From assembly GCA_049649525.1 (NCBI GenBank), contig JBARZE010000034.1, positions 124,001-188,000 on the forward strand: DNA of 64,000 nt, read 5' to 3'. The notes beneath the pieces were generated by a model that did not search any database, had not been told where the DNA came from, and saw nothing but the letters and a program-made list of their open reading frames with translations. The stretch is from JAAURB01 sp049649525 (GTDB taxonomy: Bacteria > Cyanobacteriota > Cyanobacteriia > Cyanobacteriales > Microcoleaceae). A program made the position numbers and the translations under genes. Positions 43,451-51,421 of the stretch are shown here, piece after piece. Position 1 is the stretch's first letter. Each line of letters begins with the position of its first letter.

Positions 43451-44263
43451 TCATCCCCAGGAAGACAGGGGCGGTGTGTTTAACAATGCATGACTCAAAG
43501 ATGAGTGTAAAGGGCCGTTGGTGGCTAAAATTCGGCCGGATTCGATATCAAATGGACTGCCATCATAAGCTGTAACGGTTCCGCCTGCTTCTTGTACAAT
43601 CACCATCCCGGCTGCGAGATCCCAGGGAGACAGCCCTCGTTCCCAGTACCCGTCAAATCGCCCACTGGCGACATAAGCTAAATCCAGGGCAGCCGAACCC
43701 ATGCGCCGTACTCCTTGGGTTAGATGGGTTAAATGACAAAATTCAGCATAGTTATTATCTGAGGTTTCTTGCCTATCGTAAGCAAAACCCGTGACGAGTA
43801 AACTATTGGATAAATTATCAGCTTGCGAGACATTAATCGGCTGGTGGTTACAAGTTGCCCCTAAACCGATTGCGGCTTGAAACAGTTCTTGACGGGACGG
43901 ATCGAGTACTACCCCGACTTGTGGAATACCATCAATTAATAATCCGATAGAAACGGAAGAACAAGGGAACTGATGGGCATAATTTGTCGTCCCATCAAGC
44001 GGATCAATTGCCCACAAATATCGACTGTTGGCATCTCCTAGTTTTCCCGATTCTTCTGCTAATATCCCGTGGTTTGGAACATGACGTTTGAGAACTTCTA
44101 AAATCACTTTTTCAGAGGCTTTATCGGCTTCTGTGACTAAGTCTCCAATTCGTCCTTTTTGTTGAATTTGTTTGAGATTACCCCAATAAGATTTTAGGAC
44201 AGCGCCTCCAGCTTCTGCAGCTAATGTGGCAATATCAAGAAGGGTTTGTAAATCAGTATTCAT
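43451..44263 (-). CDS. Inositol monophosphatase family protein
   Basis: A 270-residue Mg2+-dependent, Li+-sensitive phosphatase-fold protein. The metal and substrate motifs are complete: GDLVTEADKASE, the segment ILAEESGK, WAIDPLDGTTNYAHQFP, and GLSPWDLAAGMVIVQEAGG near the end. The family includes inositol-1-phosphatase, histidinol phosphatase and CysQ-like enzymes, so the substrate is not fixed by sequence. The nuclease-like lipoprotein gene begins just upstream on the same strand (five bases between), so the two likely form an operon. Confidence 0.93.
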   Translation of the reverse strand: MNTDLQTLLDIATLAAEAGGAVLKSYWGNLKQIQQKGRIGDLVTEADKASEKVILEVLKRHVPNHGILAEESGKLGDANSRYLWAIDPLDGTTNYAHQFPCSSVSIGLLIDGIPQVGVVLDPSRQELFQAAIGLGATCNHQPINVSQADNLSNSLLVTGFAYDRQETSDNNYAEFCHLTHLTQGVRRMGSAALDLAYVASGRFDGYWERGLSPWDLAAGMVIVQEAGGTVTAYDGSPFDIESGRILATNGPLHSSLSHALLNTPPLSSWG

Positions 44264-44268
44264 AAAAA

Positions 44269-44787
44269 TTAGTTTTGACGGCGAAACTCACGGGGTGTTA
44301 AGCGTAATGGTTGTTGTGGGTCCCAAATTCCTCGTTGCATTAAACGGGCTTCTAATTGGGCGTGTGCGAGTGTTTGGCTGTATTTGGTATTGGGTAATTG
44401 TTCGTCCGCGAGGACATATCCTTCCTCAACCAGTTGTTGATTGAGTAAAATACCATCTAACCACACATAGGCTAACACGCGATTGAAGCGATCGCGCGCT
44501 TCTATGCCTAATTCTAATGTTACCTCTTGCCCTTGAATCAGTTGTCTTAATTGTTCTCGTGCTGCTTGTCCCCAGGGGGCTTGGTTTAAATCGGGGGCTG
44601 CGACTCCAATGAGTCTTACCTGTTGCATTGTGGGGGTTTGAGTGGTGGGATCGAGATATTCTAAGGTTTGTCCACTGACAACTCGTTCAACCCGAATACT
44701 TAATCCTTCTAGGGTATTGGAAGCTGAACATCCCCATCCACTGAGAGTAACAATTAATAGAATTACAATTATTTTAATTTGTTTCAT
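44269..44787 (-). CDS. Staphylococcal-nuclease-like (SNase) lipoprotein with altered active site
   Basis: A 172-residue lipoprotein: the signal peptide is IIVILLIVTLSGWGC with lipobox C20. The mature part is an SNase (TNase) fold: VRLIGVAAPDLNQAPWGQAA, then ARDRFNRVLAYVWLDGILLN. Compared with staphylococcal nuclease, the two calcium-binding aspartates of VDGDT are replaced (VSGQT), and the DTPE segment is AAPD, so Asp40 is alanine and catalytic Glu43 is aspartate. The arginines matching Arg35 and Arg87 are kept. It may not be an active nuclease. It is in tandem with the phosphatase gene downstream. Confidence 0.8.
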   Translation of the reverse strand: MKQIKIIVILLIVTLSGWGCSASNTLEGLSIRVERVVSGQTLEYLDPTTQTPTMQQVRLIGVAAPDLNQAPWGQAAREQLRQLIQGQEVTLELGIEARDRFNRVLAYVWLDGILLNQQLVEEGYVLADEQLPNTKYSQTLAHAQLEARLMQRGIWDPQQPLRLTPREFRRQN

Positions 44788-45218
44788 GGACTATTCGTTA
44801 TTAATGATTGACTCTATAAAACAACCGGATTAATAGAGAGAATTGAGTGAAAATCAAGTGATAACTAAGTGGTTCGGTTAATTTTAAAAAATATAGTATA
44901 AAAAAACGGTTAAGGGTTGTCAGCAAGGCTATTATAAGAGTGAAAATGCCATCTCCATTTTATCAGACTCAGCTTCACAGTGTTAGAGTTTTTTATGACT
45001 TGCTCAAATCTTTTTATTATTCCTCTATTTATAGTCACAGAATAGAGATGAATATTAAGATCTCTAATGAATTTTTATGTATGATCTCTTAAGTTCTATG
45101 AAATATGAAAAGTGATGCTAAAGATCAAGAGTTCTTTCAACTCTCCCTTTTTTAAGGAGGGATATAGCGGGGATGTTTTTCCTAAATCAAATGCGGGCAA
45201 ATATTTAAGTATTTTATA
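44788..45218. other. AT-rich spacer between the SNase-like and MscS genes
   Basis: A 431-base gap. Near 45140-45165 lies a CTCCCTT...AAGGAGGG-type inverted repeat, possibly a terminator of the MscS channel gene. Nothing else is visible. Confidence 0.4.
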
Positions 45219-46661
45219 TTAAATTTCAAATAGTGTTTTAATCCGACGACGAATCCAGATTAATGGCTTTTTATCGATATCTTCATGATGAATAATTCCT
45301 AAATCTCGTAATATTTGTTGGCGTTGAATCAGTTCTTGTTCTCGTTCAACTAATTGTTCGGCAATTTGATCGGCGAGGCGAGGATGTGTGGATAAAAAGC
45401 TTTGAAAAACATTTCTACTAACAACAAATAATATTGTTTTTTCTAATGCTTTCACCCCAGCCGAACGGGGAATTCCTAATATTAATGCGAGTTCTCCGAA
45501 AAAATCCCCGGCATATAAATCTCGAATATGCTTATTTGTCTTTTCAGAAATAATCGCAACAGAACCCGATAAAATAATATGAAATGCATCTCCTGGATCG
45601 TCTTCATGAAACACAAATTGCTCGGATAAAAAAGTTTCTTGATAGCCAATTTCGATTAAATTTAATAATTGTAATTCTGAGAAATTTTCAAAATAAGTTA
45701 CCTGTCTTAGTAAATCTCGTAAGGACAATTTATCAGATGAATAAGTTGTATTCTCTGATTTTTCCAGTGATATTTCTTTTGATATTCCAGAAAAAGCTAT
45801 TTTTAAATCCTCTGGATTTCTAATCCATAAATCTTGCTGATTCACAGGAATTTTAATTTGATGTTGACGTAAAGCATTCTGAATAATATAGTTTAAAGAA
45901 CTTTGAATCGGTAATCGCGCTCGCGGCTTATTTACCCAGACTAATAATTCAAAATGGATGGCGCTTTCTCCAAACTCTCTTAACCAAACTTGAGGAGTAG
46001 GAGAAGATAAGATTTTGCGTTCACGACGTGCCGCTGAAAGCAGAACTTCTGTGACTAAAACGGGATCGCTACCATAAGCCACTCTTACCGGAATATGGAT
46101 ACGACTATTCGGATTTCCATGACTCCAATTAATAATCCGATTACTGACTAAATTTAAATTAGGAACAATAATTGAAATCTCATCATTAGTAACAATTGTG
46201 GTAGAACGCAAAGCAATTTTTCGGATTGTGCCTTCTAAATCATCAACTTCTACATAATCTCCCACTTTAATGGGTTGTTCTAATAGTAAAATTAAACCAC
46301 TCACAAAGTTTTGAGCGAGTCCTTGAAAACCAAACCCAATCCCAATCCCTAAACCTCCGGCTAAAAAGGTTAAAGAACGTAAATCTAATCCTGCGGCTTG
46401 AGGAACAGAAATAAACCCGATAGTAATGGTAAAATAACGAAAAATAGTAGCAATTGCTTCTCTACTTCCTTCTCCGAGTCCTAAGCGAACTAAAAGGCGA
46501 TTTCGTAACCAATTACTGAGGTATTGAGCAATTAAGAAAACAAAAATCAGTGCAACAATAATTTTTAAAATTAGACTGATTGAGATTTCACTTTCACCAA
46601 TCTGAATCGGTGCTGTTAAAAATTGGTAAATGAATTGTATAATATTTTGAATTAGACTCAT
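45219..46661 (-). CDS. MscS-family channel with C-terminal cyclic-nucleotide-binding domain
   Basis: A 480-residue membrane protein. Three hydrophobic helices occupy about 20-110, including the pore helix FLAGGLGIGIGFGFQGLAQN, followed by the MscS beta domain (PIKVGDYVEVDDLEGTIRKI and TIVTNDEISIIVPNL). The C-terminal domain, from about 330, is a CNMP/cAMP-binding fold (EQFVFHEDDPGDAFHIILSG, then GDFFGELALILGIPRSAGVK). The family is the bacterial CNG/MscS-like group, which in known members opens or closes with cyclic nucleotide rather than tension. The ligand contacts E and R in GELALILGIPRSAG are kept. No cyclase is nearby. Confidence 0.92.
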   Translation of the reverse strand: MSLIQNIIQFIYQFLTAPIQIGESEISISLILKIIVALIFVFLIAQYLSNWLRNRLLVRLGLGEGSREAIATIFRYFTITIGFISVPQAAGLDLRSLTFLAGGLGIGIGFGFQGLAQNFVSGLILLLEQPIKVGDYVEVDDLEGTIRKIALRSTTIVTNDEISIIVPNLNLVSNRIINWSHGNPNSRIHIPVRVAYGSDPVLVTEVLLSAARRERKILSSPTPQVWLREFGESAIHFELLVWVNKPRARLPIQSSLNYIIQNALRQHQIKIPVNQQDLWIRNPEDLKIAFSGISKEISLEKSENTTYSSDKLSLRDLLRQVTYFENFSELQLLNLIEIGYQETFLSEQFVFHEDDPGDAFHIILSGSVAIISEKTNKHIRDLYAGDFFGELALILGIPRSAGVKALEKTILFVVSRNVFQSFLSTHPRLADQIAEQLVEREQELIQRQQILRDLGIIHHEDIDKKPLIWIRRRIKTLFEI

Positions 46662-46891
46662 AAGAATCTATTACTGTGCCTTTTAGCGAATGATAATGAA
46701 AATTCAACCCAGATAACACTTCCCTACTTTTGAGCAATTTATCTTATGAAAATAACATCAAATTCTTTCCCCATTTCTCTATCTAACTCATCCTAAATTT
46801 AAGTAGATGACCGCTGATTTAATCGGTCAAAGTAAAGTAATGCTCTCGGCTGAGAAATCTATTTGTTATTGTAATCGATTCTGAAATTCTC

Positions 46892-47857
46892 ATGGTACAC
46901 CACATCCTCAAAGCCACCTGTGAAACTGTTCATTTAGGGGGGTTTTCCCCCAAACTTAAACCGGCTTTATTCGTCAAATCTGGGGATACAATCGAGGTAG
47001 AAACCTATACCGGATTTAAACTCTATCAGCAGGCTCCAGCAGGCTTTTTAACCCCTGAATTAATAGAAATTTGTCAAAATTTATCCCCAGCCCGCAAAAT
47101 CGGCCCTGGCCCCCATTTATTGACGGGTCCGATTTATATTGAAAATGCTCAACCAGGAGATGTATTAGAAATCCGTTTACAAAGCATTTCCCCTCGTTTA
47201 AGTGTTGGATTTAATGCAATTCGTTCAGGCTGGGGTGCATTGCCACAACAGTTTAATCAATCTCGTCTGCGTTTTATTACCTTAGATTTAGATCGCCATA
47301 TCGCGGAGTTTCCCCCCGGTAGCGGCATTAACATCCCATTGCATCCGTTTTTTGGCATTCTAGGGGTTGCCACCTCAGACAATCAACGTTCGTCTATTCC
47401 ACCGGGGGTTTACGGCGGCAACATGGATAATCCCGAATTGCAACCGGGTTCTCGTGTATTCTTACCCATTTTTGTACCAGGGGCGCTGTTTTCGATTGGG
47501 GATGGACACGCAGCCCAGGGAACCGGAGAAGTCAACGGTACAGCGATTGAAACCTCGATGAATGGAACCATTCAACTGTATTTGCATCGCCAATTGTCTC
47601 TCAACGCGCCCATCGCAGAAACGCCGTTAAACTGGGTGACAATGGGGTTTGGTGACACTTTAGATCAAGCATTTGAGATGGCATTGCAACAGATGATTCA
47701 GTTTCTGCACAGGGTTGTCAAATTAGAGGCTGAAGAAGCTTATGTTCTTTGTTCCTTAGCGGCTAATTTTCGCATTACCCAAGTGGTCAATTCTCCCCAA
47801 AAAGGGGTACATGGAATGATTTCTAAGTCACTTTTACCGTCGCTGATTAGTTTTTAG
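46892..47857 (+). CDS. Acetamidase/formamidase family protein
   Basis: A 321-residue member of the FmdA/AmdA family, expected to hydrolyse formamide or acetamide to ammonia and the acid. Clear blocks are TGPIYIENAQPGDVLEIRLQ, FGILGVATSDNQRS, and GDGHAAQGTGEVNGTAIETS, plus GNMDNPELQPGSRVFLPIFV. There is no signal peptide. It is monocistronic and divergent from the MscS gene. The substrate is not certain from sequence. Confidence 0.93.
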   Translation: MVHHILKATCETVHLGGFSPKLKPALFVKSGDTIEVETYTGFKLYQQAPAGFLTPELIEICQNLSPARKIGPGPHLLTGPIYIENAQPGDVLEIRLQSISPRLSVGFNAIRSGWGALPQQFNQSRLRFITLDLDRHIAEFPPGSGINIPLHPFFGILGVATSDNQRSSIPPGVYGGNMDNPELQPGSRVFLPIFVPGALFSIGDGHAAQGTGEVNGTAIETSMNGTIQLYLHRQLSLNAPIAETPLNWVTMGFGDTLDQAFEMALQQMIQFLHRVVKLEAEEAYVLCSLAANFRITQVVNSPQKGVHGMISKSLLPSLISF

Positions 47858-47969
47858 TTGTTAGTTTTTAGTTGTTAGAAACCTTCAGAAAGTAGTTAGT
47901 AACAGGCATGACTCCTTACTTCCTACTTGCCTACTGCCTGTTCCCTATTCCCTATAACTGCCACGAAGT

Positions 47970-48461
47970 CTATTGACTCTTTTTAGAGTCTTCAGATTGT
48001 AATAATCTTAAAATTTCGGCTTGAATTTTTTCTCTAAATTGAGGATCACTTTGTTGTCTACGAGTCATTTCATTAAAGCGAATTACCGTTAAGTTTTGCC
48101 GTTCAATAATTTGTTTTGCTTGATCGCAATAGCTGACGGCAATTTGAGGCACATTCCCCGGTAATGCATTAATACTACTCGGTTCATCACAAATAATCCG
48201 AGGGACTTCCCCAACAATTTGCTTGATTTCATTCATGACTTGATAACGTCTAGATTCTAATGTAATTGCTGCGCGGGCATAATTAGTAATTTCTTCTGTG
48301 GTAAATTCTTGTTGAGTTTGAGCGTAAGCTGTTGTATCAAACTCCAGCATCAGTGTGTGATTAATAGCCGGAATTGAACCACTTAACCAGCCAGTTGTAG
48401 ACAGTGTAGTGACGACTAATACTTTAGATAAAAGTTGAGAGAGAGGAGTTGAAGTTATCAT
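47970..48461 (-). CDS. DUF4168 domain secreted protein, copy A
   Basis: A 163-residue protein with an N-terminal signal-like hydrophobic segment (LLSKVLVVTTLSTTGWLSGS), probably exported. The mature part is the DUF4168 fold: TEEITNYARAAITLESRRYQ, then VMNEIKQIVGEVPRIICDEP, and SYCDQAKQIIERQNLTVIRF. Two cysteines are kept. The function is unknown. A paralogue lies 200 bases upstream on the same strand, sharing about 35-40% by eye. They are probably an ancient tandem duplication. Confidence 0.85.
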   Translation of the reverse strand: MITSTPLSQLLSKVLVVTTLSTTGWLSGSIPAINHTLMLEFDTTAYAQTQQEFTTEEITNYARAAITLESRRYQVMNEIKQIVGEVPRIICDEPSSINALPGNVPQIAVSYCDQAKQIIERQNLTVIRFNEMTRRQQSDPQFREKIQAEILRLLQSEDSKKSQ

Positions 48462-48655
48462 AATTATTGATAGATTTAATATTATTAAAGCTTGGATTAA
48501 TAGCAGAGAATAAATAGACTAAATAAATAGAATATCATCATCAGATTAACTTTAAAAAGAATAGCAATTTCTTCCTAAATATACTCTGTTGCTTCATCAT
48601 ATTTCTCTGCTATTAGTAATATGAGTTGGAACAGAAATAATCTGTAGTTTACGGT

Positions 48656-49156
48656 TTAACTTCCTAAACTCTGCTGTAGGCGGACAAGTTCACTTTGAAT
48701 CTGCTGCTGGAGTTGAGTATTCGTTTGTTGTTGAGTAGTAATGTTATTGAACTGAGAAATAGTTAAACCATTACTTTCAATGATAGCTTTTGCTTGGGTA
48801 CAATAATTCACGGCGATCGCCCGAATCTCTGTTTGAAGTCGATTAATGCTGCGGTTTTGACTGCAAACAACGGGCGGAATATTGTCCCCTGTCGTGGTTC
48901 GGATTTCTTCATAAGCCGCTTGTCGTCTGGGTTCCATCCCCAAAACGGCGCGGGCATAATTGCGAATTTCTTCCGCTGTAAAAGTTGATGAAGTTTGGGC
49001 TTGAGCGGGTAGACTCAAGATATTTCCCGAAATATTGGAAACATGGGGTAAAACAGTTGCCATCAATGCTAATGTCGATAGACTACCAATAGTCAAAGAT
49101 TGAGCCAACTTCCACCGTTGATTTCCCAACTCACACCTTAAAATACGCTTCATACA
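48656..49156 (-). CDS. DUF4168 domain secreted protein, copy B
   Basis: The upstream paralogue, 166 residues from the ATG at 49156. The N-terminus has a basic stretch and then SLTIGSLSTLALMATVLPHV, an export signal with a later SLPAQAQ cleavage-like site. The DUF4168 core reads TAEEIRNYARAVLGMEPRRQ, then VCSQNRSINRLQTEIRAIAV and TQAKAIIESNGLTISQF. Two cysteines match copy A. An ATG six codons upstream (49174) is possible. The function is unknown. Confidence 0.85.
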   Translation of the reverse strand, partial: CMKRILRCELGNQRWKLAQSLTIGSLSTLALMATVLPHVSNISGNILSLPAQAQTSSTFTAEEIRNYARAVLGMEPRRQAAYEEIRTTTGDNIPPVVCSQNRSINRLQTEIRAIAVNYCTQAKAIIESNGLTISQFNNITTQQQTNTQLQQQIQSELVRLQQSLGS

Positions 49157-49557
49157 ATCTCTCCTCAATTTCATGATTCAGTCAATTCGCTATTTTGTTT
49201 GGGGATACCTGTTTTCAAGCTGTTTTGGTTGTCATACCAAAGACTTGAACTGTTATTCATTTTATCGAAACGAGCATGAAGCAGCTCTATTGTGTTGAAG
49301 AATTTTAGGCAGAAGATGTTCCTGAGTTGAGGATTAATTCTGAAACAACAGAGTAAGTGTGAGCTGTCTTTCAGGTACATAATTTTAATAATCTAGCCAA
49401 ATACATTGAGAAAACAGTTACTCTTTTGCTCAAACGCGCTTGTTTGACCTGTAGGGGCGATTTTCACCCTGACGGCAGGGGTTCGGGGAGGTCGTAACCT
49501 TCTCGTCGGCTGGGTGGGGGTTTGGGAGATGCTCCCCCAATCTTAAAATGCTTCCTG
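49157..49557. other. Spacer with a GC-rich repeat-like block
   Basis: Most of it is AT-rich with no gene. Bases 49441-49550 stand out as GC-rich, beginning TGTAGGGGCGATTTTCACCC and including a GGGAG-ATG-CTCCC hairpin at 49524-49536. It looks like an intergenic repeat of a type common in cyanobacteria. Confidence 0.5.
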
Positions 49558-51120
49558 TTACGAACGACTGCGGCTAACTGAATTACGGTTTCCAGGCCAA
49601 GGAATAGCAGCATTGCCCGCTAAAATCTGAGCCACACTACGCGCCCCATAACGGTTGAGATGACTCGGGTCTACAAAATAATCATATCGTGTCAGGGATT
49701 TTTCAGCTAAGTCAACAAAAACAAACCCATACTGACGAGATAAATATTGCATATTTGCTTGAAATTCCTGCTCAGCCCAAGAGCGAAATCCGTCTAAATA
49801 GTCATCAGTTAAGGGTAAATTGACAAACACCAGAGGGATATTATGAGTATCTGTAAAAGCAGTAATTGAGCTTAAAGCATTGGCTTGTACACCCCCAAGA
49901 TTAAACGCCCGATAATCCCCATCGTATCGACCCGGAACATAGGGCCGTCGTTGATAATAAGTGTAAGGATCATACTGACTAGACAACGGTAAAAAGCCAT
50001 TGGCATCAATATCGTTTAACGAGACTAACACCGCCCGTCTCCTCGAAGAGAAATCATCGACTAAATTCACCACTTTAAATTCAGCGCCAGAAGTGCGGTT
50101 ATTGCGGGCTTGTAAAGCTTGAGCGGGTTGCAGCGGCCGAGGAATAATATCGCCTGGTCGTTTACTTTTCGGACACTGTTGCGGCAAATCATAACAGAAA
50201 GAAACGGAGTTTGAGGAGCCTGTCGGGGGAAGTTGAGGACGAACCCCTGCAATTAAACGTTGATGACCAGCAGAGGCCAAAATGGATTCAAAAGTGCGAT
50301 CAATTCGGCCACTATTAAAAGCGCGTACCCCATCGGCCCAAACAATCATCCGGGGCAGTTGGTCGGGGGTTAAAACCTGTCTGAGGATATAATCCACCAC
50401 TTGAGCCGTGGCCCCATTCACCCCAAAATTAAACACGGTTAAATCTCGATAACCCTGTGCTGCCAAAGACTGCTGTAATTGTTGCGGATCAATCCCCTGC
50501 AAAGCCCGTGAGCTACCGATAATTAAAATATCAGGGGTTCCTATCGTGCTGAGATAAGACAGATACAGCCTTAACTGTCGATCTAGAGGTTCACTGTCAA
50601 AACTGGGAAAAGTCAAGGCCGAACTGCCAGCAGCGGCTTGTGATTGAGAATAAGCCAGATTTCGCATATATTCCACTACCTTTTTCTCGGCTAATGCCCG
50701 TTGGGGACTGTTGGGTGGAACGGCTTGCATCCAGGCCACTGCTTGCACCCAATAGCGGGCCACTTCATCCCATTGCTGTTGAGTGGCTGCTGTTTGAGCT
50801 AAGCTTGAGGCTTGCAGGGCATATCTAACCGATTGATCGAAGGGATTTTTTGCGTTACAGGTGGTGGTTGGAGATGGCTCTGGGTTGGGATCGAGATAGC
50901 GGCGAAATTGCATCAGTTGAACTGAATTTGTTGGGGAAACCCCGGCTGCAGAGGAATAGCTAGATTTAAGGGCTGTTGCCGTCTCACAGGCAGATGAAGT
51001 CTCAGCAGCGAAGTATCGCCTACTCACACCCACAACGGCTATGACAGGGATAATCCCTAACCCAATCAGAACGCTTTGTTTAATTTGGAGATGGCGCAAT
51101 CGATTGATAAACCGTGTCAT
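49558..51120 (-). CDS. SGNH/DUF1574-like membrane-anchored protein
   Basis: A 520-residue protein. After a short basic start, residues about 20-36 (LIGLGIIPVIAVVGVS) form one membrane anchor. The rest is probably outside. The body contains an SGNH-hydrolase-like plan: the nucleophile loop DILIIGSSRALQGIDPQQLQ, a block NFGVNGATAQ, and at the end DPSHLNRYGARSVAQIL with the catalytic D-x-x-H. This resembles AlgX/DUF1574-type polysaccharide-modifying enzymes. I took the ATG at 51120; the frame is open to 51267 but the added 49 residues look unlike a leader. Confidence 0.75.
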   Translation of the reverse strand: MTRFINRLRHLQIKQSVLIGLGIIPVIAVVGVSRRYFAAETSSACETATALKSSYSSAAGVSPTNSVQLMQFRRYLDPNPEPSPTTTCNAKNPFDQSVRYALQASSLAQTAATQQQWDEVARYWVQAVAWMQAVPPNSPQRALAEKKVVEYMRNLAYSQSQAAAGSSALTFPSFDSEPLDRQLRLYLSYLSTIGTPDILIIGSSRALQGIDPQQLQQSLAAQGYRDLTVFNFGVNGATAQVVDYILRQVLTPDQLPRMIVWADGVRAFNSGRIDRTFESILASAGHQRLIAGVRPQLPPTGSSNSVSFCYDLPQQCPKSKRPGDIIPRPLQPAQALQARNNRTSGAEFKVVNLVDDFSSRRRAVLVSLNDIDANGFLPLSSQYDPYTYYQRRPYVPGRYDGDYRAFNLGGVQANALSSITAFTDTHNIPLVFVNLPLTDDYLDGFRSWAEQEFQANMQYLSRQYGFVFVDLAEKSLTRYDYFVDPSHLNRYGARSVAQILAGNAAIPWPGNRNSVSRSRS

Positions 51121-51421
51121 ATTATCAGCAATGAAAAATCTAGCATCTGTTCGGTGGCGTATGTTGAAAAAGTGTATCGCAAGCTTCCTACAATCGCCTA
51201 CCCCACATTCAGAATCTTGATGAGTTTGATTCACTTTTGTCACGAAAATCTCAAATTTGATCCGCAATCTTAGAGGACGATACGGGCAAGCCCACGCGCT
51301 CGCGACCGCATGATTAGCAAATCTTAAGCAGTTTCACTCGTATACTTCAAAAGGTATAATGACTTAGTCTCAAACGATAGCGGGGTGTATTTGATTAATA
51401 TTGTTTAACTTACCATGACCC
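51121..51421. other. Spacer between SGNH-like and histidine kinase genes
   Basis: A 301-base gap between divergent genes. Nothing beyond possible promoters is seen. Confidence 0.4.

Noticed and set aside
49171..49380. A 69-codon reverse frame before DUF4168 copy B
   Set aside because: It does not resemble a protein family and overlaps the upstream region of that gene. Likely chance.
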